From contig JBAWXE010000015.1 in NCBI GenBank assembly GCA_037144255.1, positions 1-36,588 of the forward strand: DNA of 36,588 nt, given 5' to 3'. Below, piece by piece: positions 1-8,243 of the stretch. The notes beneath the pieces are model-generated. The model was not told the origin of the DNA and ran no database searches. It saw only the letters and a program-made list of their open reading frames with translations. The translations under genes and the position numbers were made by a program. The number at the start of each line of letters is the position of its first letter. Position 1 is the stretch's first letter. This stretch comes from JBAWXE01 sp037144255. Its GTDB lineage: Bacteria; Bacteroidota; Bacteroidia; Chitinophagales; Chitinophagaceae.

Positions 1-261
1 CAGCATACCTTCGGCCGCATTGAAATCTGCGATCACCCCATCCTTTAAAGGACGAATGGTTTTCAGATTCTCGTGCGTTTTCTCGTGCATCATCATTGCC
101 TTTTTACCAACGGCAACAATTTTATTAGTGGTACGGTCTATTGCTACAATCGAAGGTTCGTCTACAACTACCTGGTCGTTATGTATAATGAGGGTATTGG
201 CAGTACCCAGATCAATAGCTATTTCTTGAGTTAAAAAATTGAATAATCCCATAAATTTCAT
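1..261 (-). CDS. mreB: Rod-shape-determining protein MreB, N-terminal part
   Basis: Bacterial actin homologue that polymerises under the inner membrane and directs lateral cell-wall synthesis. The reverse strand reads 87 codons from an ATG at 261 to the window edge, so only the first quarter of the protein is present. The actin-type phosphate-1 loop is clear (IAIDLGTANTLI), followed by the usual VVVDEPSIVAID segment and a KKAMMMHEKTHENLKTIRPLKDGVIADF stretch typical of MreB (shown here only as a description of the conserved block). A second in-frame ATG at 252 would give the MGLFNF... start seen in many relatives, so the exact start is uncertain by three codons. It is divergent from carB and separated from it by 340 bp. 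The mreC/mreD genes that usually follow would lie outside the window. Confidence 0.93.
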   Translation of the reverse strand, partial: MKFMGLFNFLTQEIAIDLGTANTLIIHNDQVVVDEPSIVAIDRTTNKIVAVGKKAMMMHEKTHENLKTIRPLKDGVIADFNAAEGML

Positions 262-515
262 TACAGCTGCTACGTTTTTATAAAATACTGGGCAAAGTTG
301 CGAAAAATCAATCTGTTTCCAGCTGTTTTTTGGAATTTTACCTATGTGTGTAAAGATAGGGTAAATGTGTTCGAAAGTAGCAAAATAATAGGGCTGAAAA
401 AGCAATGTTAGGTATTTGATATAAATGCATATCTGATTAAATGGCATGGGAGTAAATAATGTTTTTGCATATATAAAAACGATAGAGAAAACTTCAGAAT
501 AGTGCAAAATTCAGT
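262..515. other. Divergent intergenic region, mreB / carB
   Basis: AT-rich spacer between two divergently transcribed genes. I see no ORF of note and no TAnnTTTG motif on the minus strand that would place an mreB promoter with confidence. The carB-proximal part holds the dyad, promoter motif and hairpin listed separately. Confidence 0.5.
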
Positions 516-526
516 TAGTTTTGCAC
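502..526 (+). promoter_or_regulatory. carB promoter (-7 motif) inside an inverted repeat
   Basis: The Bacteroidota -7 motif TAgtTTTG lies at 516-523. It sits inside an 8-bp perfect inverted repeat, GTGCAAAA (502-509) and TTTTGCAC (519-526), separated by 9 bp. A dyad overlapping the promoter core is a natural operator position, but the repeat may be fortuitous because one arm contains the promoter word itself. Expected transcription start is about 528-530. No good -33 element is seen. Confidence 0.5.
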
Positions 527-528
527 CT

Positions 529-543
529 CGGGCGTTGAGCCCG
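529..543 (+). promoter_or_regulatory. GC-rich hairpin at the 5' end of the carB leader
   Basis: CGGGC (529-533), a 5-nt loop and GCCCG (539-543) form a compact perfect hairpin followed by ATTTTTG. With the promoter motif ending at 523, this hairpin would be at or very near the 5' end of the carB mRNA. It could stabilise the transcript or act as a weak early terminator. The T-run is only five long, so attenuation is a guess. Confidence 0.4.
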
Positions 544-601
544 ATTTTTGTATCTGCTCATCGCGTCCGCTGTTTATTTAATTTTCTTATATTCTTAACG
601 A

Positions 602-3541
602 ATGCCGCGCGATCTATCTATTAAAAGTGTACTCATTATTGGTTCCGGTCCGATCATAATAGGACAAGCATGTGAATTTGACTATTCTGGTTCGCAAGCA
701 GCCAGAAGTCTGAGAGAAGAAGGTATCAAAGTGATACTGATCAACTCTAATCCTGCTACTATCATGACAGACCCCATCATGGCAGATAGGGTGTATTTGT
801 TGCCACTGACAGTAGAAAGCATAGAGCAAATACTGGAAGAGAACGATATAGATGCGGTATTGCCTACCATGGGTGGACAAACAGCATTGAATTTGGCCAA
901 AGAAGCAGATGAACTGGGAATTTGGGAGAAATTCAATGTAAGACTGATAGGCGTAGATATTAAGGCTATAGACAAGGCAGAGGACAGAGAATTATTCAGA
1001 AAATGGATGATAGAACTGGGTGTGCCTGTAGCACTTGCAAAGACTGCCAATTCATTATTGGAGGGGAAAGAATTTGCACAAGAGTTACAACGCATTAGTC
1101 CTACACATGCACAAAGTTATGTAGAGCCGGGTAGTAACCTCAACTCATCATCACAAATAGCCTCCCAAGGATTTTTACCTATAGTTATTCGCCCTTCCTT
1201 TACATTAGGAGGTACCGGAGGAGGCATAGTTATGCATCAGGACGATCTGGATGGTGCATTAGAAAGAGGGTTGATGGCATCTCCCATGCATGAAGTATTA
1301 GTAGAGCAAGCAGTACTGGGTTGGAAGGAATTTGAATTGGAGCTGTTACGAGATATGAATGATAATGTGGTGATCATTTGTACTGTAGAGAATTTTGACC
1401 CTATGGGTATCCATACGGGAGATAGTATTACTGTGGCACCTGCTATGACCCTGAGTGATACGGCTTTTCAGCTGATGAGGAATACAGCCATAAAGATGAT
1501 GCGTGATCTGGGAAATTTTGCAGGAGGCTGTAATGTTCAGTTTGCCTTGAATCCAGCTACTGAAGAGATCATAGCTATTGAGATCAACCCACGTGTGAGT
1601 CGTTCATCGGCATTGGCATCAAAGGCCACAGGATATCCGATAGCTAAAATAGCTGCTAAACTGGCTATAGGCTATAATCTGGATGAACTGAAGAATCAGA
1701 TAACACAAACTACATCAGCTTATTTTGAGCCGGCACTGGACTATGTAATAGTAAAGATGCCACGCTGGAACTTTGATAAATTCAAAGGCGCTGATGATAC
1801 ATTAGGATTGCAAATGAAATCGGTAGGAGAGGTAATGGCCATAGGTCGTACGTTCCCTGAAGCATTGCAGAAAGCATGTCAGAGTCTAGAGAATAATGCA
1901 ACCGGTTTAAGTGCCATCAGCCGCACACAAATGCGCCCTGAGGAACTGATAGACTATCTGAGACGCCCTACCTGGGATAGGGTATTCCGTATCAAAGAAG
2001 CACTGACAGCAGGGGTTTCCATAAAAACAATACGAGAAATAACACAGATAGACCGTTGGTTCTTATATCAAATACAAGACATTGTTAATCTGGAAAATAA
2101 GATACGCGAACATAAGCATCTGGATAAATTATCTGCGGAATTGCTGAGTGAAGCGAAGCAAATGGGATTCAGTGATGACCAGATAGCAGAATGTGTGAAA
2201 GACTGTACAGCAGATGAAGTATACGAGTACAGAAAGTCAATGGGAATCAGCAGAGTATACAAAATGGTGGATACTTGTAGTGCAGAGTTTGAGGCTAAAA
2301 CACCTTATTATTATAGCACTTTCGAGCCTTGTGCTGCATCGAAAGAAACTAAAGGTGATGTAGTATTCAACGAAAGTGTTTTATCTGATAAGAAGAAAAT
2401 AATAGTACTGGGATCCGGCCCTAATCGTATAGGTCAGGGTATAGAATTTGATTACTGTTGTACCCATGGCCTGTTGGCCATTAAAGATTGCGGGTATGAA
2501 GCCATCATGGTGAATTGCAATCCGGAGACGGTATCTACAGATTTTGACATAGCAGATAAATTGTATTTCGAACCTGTATATTGGGAGCATCTGTGGGAGA
2601 TCATAGAACATGAAAAACCGGATGGAGTAATAGTGCAGCTGGGTGGACAAACAGCTCTGAAGCTAGCTAAAAGATTACATGAAAATGGCATACCCATAGT
2701 AGGTACATCATTTGATGATATGGATATTGCTGAAGACAGAGGACGTTTCAGTGATCTGTTGAAAGAATTGGGAATTCCATATCCAAGATATGGTACTGCA
2801 TATACTACAGATGAAGCTATAGAAGTGGCTAAGGAAGTAGGTTATCCTGTATTGGTGCGTCCATCCTATGTATTGGGAGGACAGCGCATGCGTATAGTGA
2901 TCAATGATGAAGAGTTGGAAAAGAGTGTTGTGAGCCTGTTGAAACACTTACCTGGAAATAAGATATTGATCGATCACTTTCTAGATCGTTGTCAGGAAGC
3001 GGAGATAGATGCTATATGTGATGGTGAAGAAGTACATATCATGGGTATCATGGAGCATATAGAGCCGGCAGGTATCCATAGTGGTGATAGCCATGCATTA
3101 TTACCATCGTTCAATCTGGGACAACTGGAAGTAGATGAAATGGTGGATTACTCTAAGAAAATAGCGTTGCGACTAAACATAAAGGGGCTTATCAATATAC
3201 AGTTTGCCATAAAAGATGGTAAGGTATTTGTGATAGAAGCCAACCCAAGAGCCAGTCGTACCACACCTTTCATAGCAAAAGCATATGGTGTGCCTTATCT
3301 GAACATTGCTACTAAGGTAATGATGGGTGTAACTAAACTGAAGGATCTGAAGATAGAGAAGCATCTGGAAGGCTTTGCGGTAAAAGAGCCTGTATTCAGT
3401 TTCAATAAATTCCCAAATGTAAATAAGGAATTAGGTCCAGAAATGAAGAGTACAGGAGAGGCAATCAGATTCATTAAGAACCTAAGAGACCCTTGGTTTC
3501 GCCAGCTCTACAAAGAGCGTAGCATGCACCTGAGTAAGTAA
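602..3541 (+). CDS. carB: Carbamoyl-phosphate synthase large subunit, short form without the MGS domain
   Basis: Makes carbamoyl phosphate from bicarbonate, ATP and glutamine-derived ammonia for pyrimidine and arginine synthesis, working with CarA, which is not in this window. The protein has the classic internal duplication: pre-ATP-grasp motif SGPIIIGQACEFDYSG near residue 15 and its second copy SGPNRIGQGIEFDYCC near 605, each followed by an ATP-grasp domain with RPSFTLGGTGGG and RPSYVLGGQRM loops and the metal-binding EINPRVSRSSA and EANPRASRTTP motifs. It ends soon after FNKFPNVNKELGPEMKSTGE, so it lacks the C-terminal methylglyoxal-synthase-like allosteric domain of the 1073-residue E. 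coli protein; short forms are common in Bacteroidota. An apparent insertion of about 30 residues (roughly 162-191) precedes the first glycine-rich loop. First gene of a four-gene run. Confidence 0.97.
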   Translation: MPRDLSIKSVLIIGSGPIIIGQACEFDYSGSQAARSLREEGIKVILINSNPATIMTDPIMADRVYLLPLTVESIEQILEENDIDAVLPTMGGQTALNLAKEADELGIWEKFNVRLIGVDIKAIDKAEDRELFRKWMIELGVPVALAKTANSLLEGKEFAQELQRISPTHAQSYVEPGSNLNSSSQIASQGFLPIVIRPSFTLGGTGGGIVMHQDDLDGALERGLMASPMHEVLVEQAVLGWKEFELELLRDMNDNVVIICTVENFDPMGIHTGDSITVAPAMTLSDTAFQLMRNTAIKMMRDLGNFAGGCNVQFALNPATEEIIAIEINPRVSRSSALASKATGYPIAKIAAKLAIGYNLDELKNQITQTTSAYFEPALDYVIVKMPRWNFDKFKGADDTLGLQMKSVGEVMAIGRTFPEALQKACQSLENNATGLSAISRTQMRPEELIDYLRRPTWDRVFRIKEALTAGVSIKTIREITQIDRWFLYQIQDIVNLENKIREHKHLDKLSAELLSEAKQMGFSDDQIAECVKDCTADEVYEYRKSMGISRVYKMVDTCSAEFEAKTPYYYSTFEPCAASKETKGDVVFNESVLSDKKKIIVLGSGPNRIGQGIEFDYCCTHGLLAIKDCGYEAIMVNCNPETVSTDFDIADKLYFEPVYWEHLWEIIEHEKPDGVIVQLGGQTALKLAKRLHENGIPIVGTSFDDMDIAEDRGRFSDLLKELGIPYPRYGTAYTTDEAIEVAKEVGYPVLVRPSYVLGGQRMRIVINDEELEKSVVSLLKHLPGNKILIDHFLDRCQEAEIDAICDGEEVHIMGIMEHIEPAGIHSGDSHALLPSFNLGQLEVDEMVDYSKKIALRLNIKGLINIQFAIKDGKVFVIEANPRASRTTPFIAKAYGVPYLNIATKVMMGVTKLKDLKIEKHLEGFAVKEPVFSFNKFPNVNKELGPEMKSTGEAIRFIKNLRDPWFRQLYKERSMHLSK

Positions 3542-3571
3542 TATTTGTGAAGTATTGTTCAAAATAAATAG

Positions 3572-4030
3572 ATGCCGTTACGCTGGATATTAAAAAAGTA
3601 CCAAGATCTGAGTGTCGATGAATTATACGACATTTTGCAACTGCGTAATAAGGTATTCATAGTAGAGCAAAACTGCCCGTATCAGGATCTGGATAACAAG
3701 GATAAAAAAGGATGGCATTTATCGGGCTATAACGATAAAGGTCAAATAGTAGCATATTCACGATTATTACCACAGGGAGTTTCGTACGATGAAGTGTCTA
3801 TTGGTAGAGTAGTGACAGAGCCTGAATATAGAAGAACCTTGCTAGGTAAGGAATTGATGAAAGAATCTATAGAACGTATACACAAAGAATTTGGTAATGT
3901 AGCCATACGGATAGGCGCACAATTGTATCTACGGTCTTTTTACGAAGGATTTGAGTTTATACAAACAAGAGAACCCTACATGGAAGATGGAATACCACAT
4001 ATAGAGATGATCAGGAATAATAAAGCATAG
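3572..4030 (+). CDS. ElaA-type GNAT N-acetyltransferase
   Basis: Small 152-residue acyltransferase of the GNAT fold, ElaA subgroup. The ElaA signature LYDILQLRNKVFIVEQNCPYQDLD sits at the N-terminus (residues about 17-41) and is followed by the SIGRVVTEPEYRRTLLGKELM segment, which is the acetyl-CoA pyrophosphate-binding region (R/Q-x-x-G-x-G/A type, here RRTLLGKEL). The substrate of ElaA proteins is not known to me, so no specific reaction is assigned. The gene starts 30 bp after carB stops and ends 20 bp before the thioesterase gene, consistent with co-transcription. Confidence 0.85.
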   Translation: MPLRWILKKYQDLSVDELYDILQLRNKVFIVEQNCPYQDLDNKDKKGWHLSGYNDKGQIVAYSRLLPQGVSYDEVSIGRVVTEPEYRRTLLGKELMKESIERIHKEFGNVAIRIGAQLYLRSFYEGFEFIQTREPYMEDGIPHIEMIRNNKA

Positions 4031-4050
4031 GGTACTTTACAAATAAAATT

Positions 4051-4593
4051 ATGACAACACATACACATCATAACAAGCTAGAATCTAAGAATCCTTCCCA
4101 TACATATGTTGTAATGTCGGAGTTAGTATTGCCAAATGATACCAATACACTTGGAAATCTGATGGGTGGACGCTTGATGCATTGGATGGATATAGCAGGT
4201 GTGATAGCTGCACAAAAGTTTTGTAATTGCCCTGTAGTGACAGCTTCTGTAGATAATGTGTCTTTTAATAACCCTATTAAATTGGGTAATTTATTGATTA
4301 TAGAAGCAAAAGTGACCAGATCATTTAATACTTCAATGGAAATATACCTGAGAGTATGGGGTGAGGATCTGTCTGCACAGTATAAGTATTTATCTAACCA
4401 TGCTTACATGACCTTTGTAGCATTGGATCCTAATAGCAAGCCACGTAAAGTGCCTGAGTTGATACCCGAAACAGAAGAGGAACAGAAAATGTACGTAGGC
4501 GCATTACGTCGTCGTCAGCTGCGTTTGATACTGGGTGGTAAAATGAAACCGGAAGAAGCCGGAGAACTTCGTTCATTGTTTATAAAAGACTAA
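4051..4593 (+). CDS. Acyl-CoA thioesterase, hotdog fold (YciA/BACH type)
   Basis: Hydrolyses acyl-CoA thioesters to free acid and CoA in the cytoplasm. The 180-residue product has the single hotdog domain of the YciA/BACH family: PNDTNTLGNLMGGRLMHWMD (residues about 28-47) carries the conserved N/D and GG positions and the start of the central helix, followed by VTASVDNVSFNNPIKLGNLL and the strand-rich C-terminal half. A basic tail (ALRRRQLRLILGGK) follows. In eukaryotic BACH two such domains are fused; here there is one, so it probably oligomerises. Chain-length preference cannot be read from the sequence. It lies 20 bp after the acetyltransferase gene and 9 bp before the M16 gene. Confidence 0.88.
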   Translation: MTTHTHHNKLESKNPSHTYVVMSELVLPNDTNTLGNLMGGRLMHWMDIAGVIAAQKFCNCPVVTASVDNVSFNNPIKLGNLLIIEAKVTRSFNTSMEIYLRVWGEDLSAQYKYLSNHAYMTFVALDPNSKPRKVPELIPETEEEQKMYVGALRRRQLRLILGGKMKPEEAGELRSLFIKD

Positions 4594-4602
4594 TCAGAAA
4601 GA

Positions 4603-5886
4603 ATGTTAGTAGATCGTAAGAAAGCGCCGGCAATACATGATGCCATTGAGTTTGAATATATATTACCATCCATAGAGCAAATAAAGCTCAGTAATGGATT
4701 ACCATTGTATTGGCTGAATTCGGGCGTACAGGATGTAGTAGAGATAGACTGGGTATTTCCGGGAGGATTATGGTATGAAACAAAAGATGCAATAGCACAT
4801 GCAACAGCAGGCTTGTTGAAGAATGGTACTTCAAAACATACATCTCAACAAATAAATGAGGCGTTGGAGTTTTATGGTGCCAGCCTGAAAGTGAATGCTA
4901 GTAATGATTTTGCAACAGTTACCCTATACTCCCTTACCAAGCATCTACCTAAGATATTGCCAATAGTATTTGAGATCATAACAGAGGCTTCTTTCCCTGA
5001 AGATGAAGTGAATATCTATAAGCAGAACGCTATACAGCGCCTGATGGTAAACCTTCGCCAGAGTGAGTTTGTAGCTAATCAGCGAATTGATGCTATACTG
5101 TTTGGGGATGATCACCCGTATGGTCGTTTCACGAAGAAAGAGACTATCGAAAATCTAGGAAGATCTGATCTGATGGCATTTTACCATAAGCAGTACAACT
5201 TATCCAATGTCAAGATCTTCATGGCAGGGAATATTGGTACTGTAGAAGTAAAAAATATAGAAGAAGTTTTTGGCAAAGTGGCTATTACTCCTACTTTACC
5301 CGACACATTGTCATTTCAGTCACCAGCTATAGTAGAAAGGAAACAGAACATATTGAATGACCCCAATGGAGTGCAAGCTGCCATAAGAATAGGCAGATTG
5401 TTTCCTAATCGTCATCATGCTGATTTTACTCCTATGGTAGTGCTGAATACCTTATTTGGCGGCTATTTCGGCTCTCGTCTTATGAGCAATATCAGAGAAG
5501 ACAAGGGCTATACTTATGGTATATACAGTTCATTAAGCCCTTTTGTAAATGGAGGATCACTCACTATTCATACTGAAGTTGGCAGAGATGTAATGGAGTC
5601 TGCTGTAAAAGAAGTGTATCACGAAATGCAGCTTATCTGTAATGAGAAAGTGCAAGAAGAAGAATTATTATTAGTAAAGAATTATCTGTTAGGAAATATG
5701 TTGGGCGATCTGGACGGACCATTCTCTATTTTGCAACGCTGGCGCACTTTGATATTGAATGGATTTACTTCTGAAAATTTTGATAAGAATATCCAAATAT
5801 ATAAGAGCATTTCAGCCGAAGAGTTGTTGACATTGGCCCAGAAGTATTTCAAGTCTGACGATTATTACGAAGTGGTAGTAGTTTAA
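4603..5886 (+). CDS. M16-family peptidase homologue lacking the zinc motif
   Basis: Pitrilysin-like protein of 427 residues with both M16 halves: N-terminal domain to about residue 200 and M16_C domain from about 200. The zinc site of active members, HxxEH in a context such as HFLEHM.FKGT, is replaced by HATAG in AIAHATAGLLKNGT (near residue 64), so the second His and the catalytic Glu are missing. The C-terminal substrate-binding segment GGYFGSRLMSNIREDKGYTYGIYS with its conserved Arg and Tyr is intact. Such proteins act as non-catalytic partners of an HxxEH subunit in related systems, but no active M16 gene is next to it here. Inactive members of this kind seem regular in Chitinophagaceae. 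Last gene of the carB run and followed by a strong terminator. Confidence 0.88.
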   Translation: MLVDRKKAPAIHDAIEFEYILPSIEQIKLSNGLPLYWLNSGVQDVVEIDWVFPGGLWYETKDAIAHATAGLLKNGTSKHTSQQINEALEFYGASLKVNASNDFATVTLYSLTKHLPKILPIVFEIITEASFPEDEVNIYKQNAIQRLMVNLRQSEFVANQRIDAILFGDDHPYGRFTKKETIENLGRSDLMAFYHKQYNLSNVKIFMAGNIGTVEVKNIEEVFGKVAITPTLPDTLSFQSPAIVERKQNILNDPNGVQAAIRIGRLFPNRHHADFTPMVVLNTLFGGYFGSRLMSNIREDKGYTYGIYSSLSPFVNGGSLTIHTEVGRDVMESAVKEVYHEMQLICNEKVQEEELLLVKNYLLGNMLGDLDGPFSILQRWRTLILNGFTSENFDKNIQIYKSISAEELLTLAQKYFKSDDYYEVVVV

Positions 5887-5908
5887 ACTTTTAATGGCAA
5901 AAAAATCG

Positions 5909-5943
5909 ATCCCTTTAATTGTATCGGATACAATTGAAGGGAT
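5909..5943 (+). terminator. Intrinsic terminator after the carB run
   Basis: A 17-bp near-perfect stem (5909-5925 with 5926-5943, a single pyrimidine change giving a wobble) begins about 20 bp after the M16 stop codon and is followed by T-rich sequence (TATTATTTATACATTTT). It closes the four-gene run. Confidence 0.75.
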
Positions 5944-6360
5944 TATTATTTATACATTTTAAATATGTTTATATATCAAGTCTGATTATTCTATTTTGTT
6001 TTTATTATAATTTATAATTTGAACTATAATTATAAATCTCATTTTGTATAATATAAATTCAGATCAATTTCTGTGAAAATATCTTTATTACTGTTTGTAT
6101 AAAGTAAAGAATTCATGCCATAAAAGTGTTATATTAGCAATGTTTAGTTTATAGTAGAATTATTTTTGCGTCAAATAACTGCGCAATTGTGAGGTGTGGT
6201 AAGAAAAATGGAAAAGGTGATTTTACATTAATAAGGTAAATTATATCGCATATAATATGTATATTTTCATTGTATAATTTTTACATAATTTGCGAATGTA
6301 TTGCTAATCTAAGAATTTACTTACAGGCAAAAATTCTACAACAATTTTTATTTCATATGC
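5944..6360. other. Very AT-rich gene-free stretch
   Basis: About 420 bp with no usable ORF. It contains a 9-bp inverted repeat TTTATAATT (6011-6019) / AATTATAAA (6028-6036) and a candidate promoter at 6161-6168. No tRNA, repeat array or mobile-element end is visible. It may hold a long leader of the next gene or a small RNA, but nothing in the sequence proves either. Confidence 0.5.
6161..6168 (+). promoter_or_regulatory. Candidate -7 promoter motif upstream of the FkbH-type gene
   Basis: TAttTTTG matches the Bacteroidota -7 consensus and is followed by GCG. If used, the transcript would have a leader of about 190 nt before the ATG at 6361. In DNA this AT-rich a chance match is possible. Confidence 0.35.
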
Positions 6361-8097
6361 ATGAAAGGCATAATTGATTTTAATATTTTAAAAAGAAATC
6401 TAAAGAAGGATGTTACCGGGTTTAAGAAGATCAAAATTGCCATATTAGCAGACTTTGCATCTCAATTATTGACTCAAGCTATTAGGGCATATGGTATTGG
6501 GTGCAATATTGATTACGAAGTTTTTGAAGCAGATTACAACCAAATAGATAGACAAATATTTGATCCTTCCTCTGAATTATATGAGTTCAACCCTGATTAT
6601 ATAGTTATTTTCCGAAGTTCAGAAAGACTATTGAAGCAATTCTACAAACAGGATAGTCGAGAAAAGGAAGCATTTGCAGAGAATCAGGTGGACTATATTG
6701 ATTCATTATATCAAACCATTACCAACACCTTAAAGAGCAAGGTCATTATCAACACGCATGTAGAGATCAATGATAATGTATTTGGTAATTACTCCGGCAA
6801 AACGAGATCGTCTTTCATTTATCAGATCAAAAAATTGAATATCCTTTTAATGGATCTGAGCCAGAAAAGGGAATCATTTTACTTATCGGATATAGCCTCA
6901 GTATCTGCTAAAAAAGGTTATGACAACATATTCGATCCTAAAATTTATGTCAATGCTGATATGGTTTTCAGTATTGACTTTTTGCCATATATAGCCAAAA
7001 ATATACATGACACTATACAAGCAATAAGTGGCACTTTCAAAAAATGTTTGATACTGGATCTTGATAATATAATCTGGGGAGGTATAATAGGGGATGATGG
7101 AATGGAAGGAATTCAACTTGGCGAACTGGGAATTGGTAAGGTATTCAGCGATCTACAATTATGGGTAAAAGCACTCAGGAAAAGAGGTATTGTAATAGCA
7201 GTGTGTAGTAAGAATACAGAGGAAATAGCTAAAGAAGCATTTATCAGCCACCCCAATATGGTATTGAAATTAGATGATATTGCTGTATTCGTGTCTAACT
7301 GGGAAAATAAAGTTGATAATATTAAATATATACAGGGCATTCTCAACATAGGTTTTGATTCCATGGTATTTTTGGATGACAATCCTTTCGAAAGGAACAT
7401 GGTACAACAAGGTATTCCTGACATTACGGTACCATCTCTGCCAGAAGATCCTGCAGAATATATTCTTTTCCTCAGAGACCTCAATTTGTTTGAAACAGCT
7501 TCGTATACCGAAGAAGATGAAGTAAGGACCAAACAGTATCAGGAAGAAGCAAAACGCAAAATTGTTCAGAAAAATTTTGCCAATGAAGAAGAATTCCTAC
7601 AAAGCCTGAATATGAAGTCTGATGTTAAAGCATTCGATGCATTTACCAATCCTCGGATATCTCAGCTTTCACAACGTTCTAATCAATTCAATCTCAGAAC
7701 AATACGATATTCAGAACAAGAAGTAAGAGAAATCGCCACATCAGGTGAATATGTGACTTTTAGTTTTACTCTTGAAGACATATATGGAGACTACGGATTG
7801 GTAGCTTATGTGATATTGCATAAACGCGACGCCTATACCCTTTTTATCGATAGCTGGGTAATGAGTTGCAGAGTGTTAAATCGAGGTATGGAATCTTTTA
7901 CTTTAAATAAAATAGTAGAGTTGGCTAAACAACAAGGATTTAGAAGGTTAGTAGGAGAATATATACCTACTAAAAAGAACGAATTGGTAAAGGACAATTA
8001 TCTAAAACTAGGATTTACAGAACTGGAGAATAATATTTGGGAATTACCATTACAAAATATACAAAATGCAAAAATTGTTTTCATTCAAAAAAAGTAA
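6361..8097 (+). CDS. FkbH-like HAD-IIIC protein with C-terminal GNAT-like domain
   Basis: The 578-residue protein has the three-part FkbH layout: an N-terminal SGNH-like region (to about 220), a HAD domain (about 225-375) and a GNAT-like tail (about 420-570). HAD motif I is LDLDNIIWGGIIGDDG (Asp233, Asp235); the position after DxDx is Ile rather than the usual Thr. Motif II is AVCSKN and motif IV is VFLDDNPFER. FkbH relatives dephosphorylate 1,3-bisphosphoglycerate and load the glyceryl unit on an acyl carrier protein in polyketide pathways, and others occur in surface-glycan clusters. Here there is no carrier protein, ligase or glycan gene beside it, so the substrate is open. It is an isolated transcription unit in AT-rich surroundings, which may point to acquisition. 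Confidence 0.87.
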   Translation: MKGIIDFNILKRNLKKDVTGFKKIKIAILADFASQLLTQAIRAYGIGCNIDYEVFEADYNQIDRQIFDPSSELYEFNPDYIVIFRSSERLLKQFYKQDSREKEAFAENQVDYIDSLYQTITNTLKSKVIINTHVEINDNVFGNYSGKTRSSFIYQIKKLNILLMDLSQKRESFYLSDIASVSAKKGYDNIFDPKIYVNADMVFSIDFLPYIAKNIHDTIQAISGTFKKCLILDLDNIIWGGIIGDDGMEGIQLGELGIGKVFSDLQLWVKALRKRGIVIAVCSKNTEEIAKEAFISHPNMVLKLDDIAVFVSNWENKVDNIKYIQGILNIGFDSMVFLDDNPFERNMVQQGIPDITVPSLPEDPAEYILFLRDLNLFETASYTEEDEVRTKQYQEEAKRKIVQKNFANEEEFLQSLNMKSDVKAFDAFTNPRISQLSQRSNQFNLRTIRYSEQEVREIATSGEYVTFSFTLEDIYGDYGLVAYVILHKRDAYTLFIDSWVMSCRVLNRGMESFTLNKIVELAKQQGFRRLVGEYIPTKKNELVKDNYLKLGFTELENNIWELPLQNIQNAKIVFIQKK

Positions 8098-8243
8098 AGT
8101 AGAATATTCAAAAATAGCTTTGGCAGTTGTCATTTTGTCCAATATTTAGTGTCATAATGTGAAAATAAATAACTTAACATATACTTTAACAAAAGTACAA
8201 AACCTATCTACCACAGCTTTCGTTAATAATAACACCTATAAAA
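8098..8243. other. Spacer between the FkbH-type gene and msrB
   Basis: No convincing terminator for the upstream gene and no TAnnTTTG match for msrB. A 66-codon frame starting at 8159 overlaps the msrB start and shows no protein-like features. Confidence 0.4.

Noticed and set aside
6361..8097. Part of a polyketide or capsule cluster
   Set aside because: Neighbours are house-keeping genes (M16, msrB, nth); no carrier protein, ketosynthase or glycosyltransferase is adjacent.
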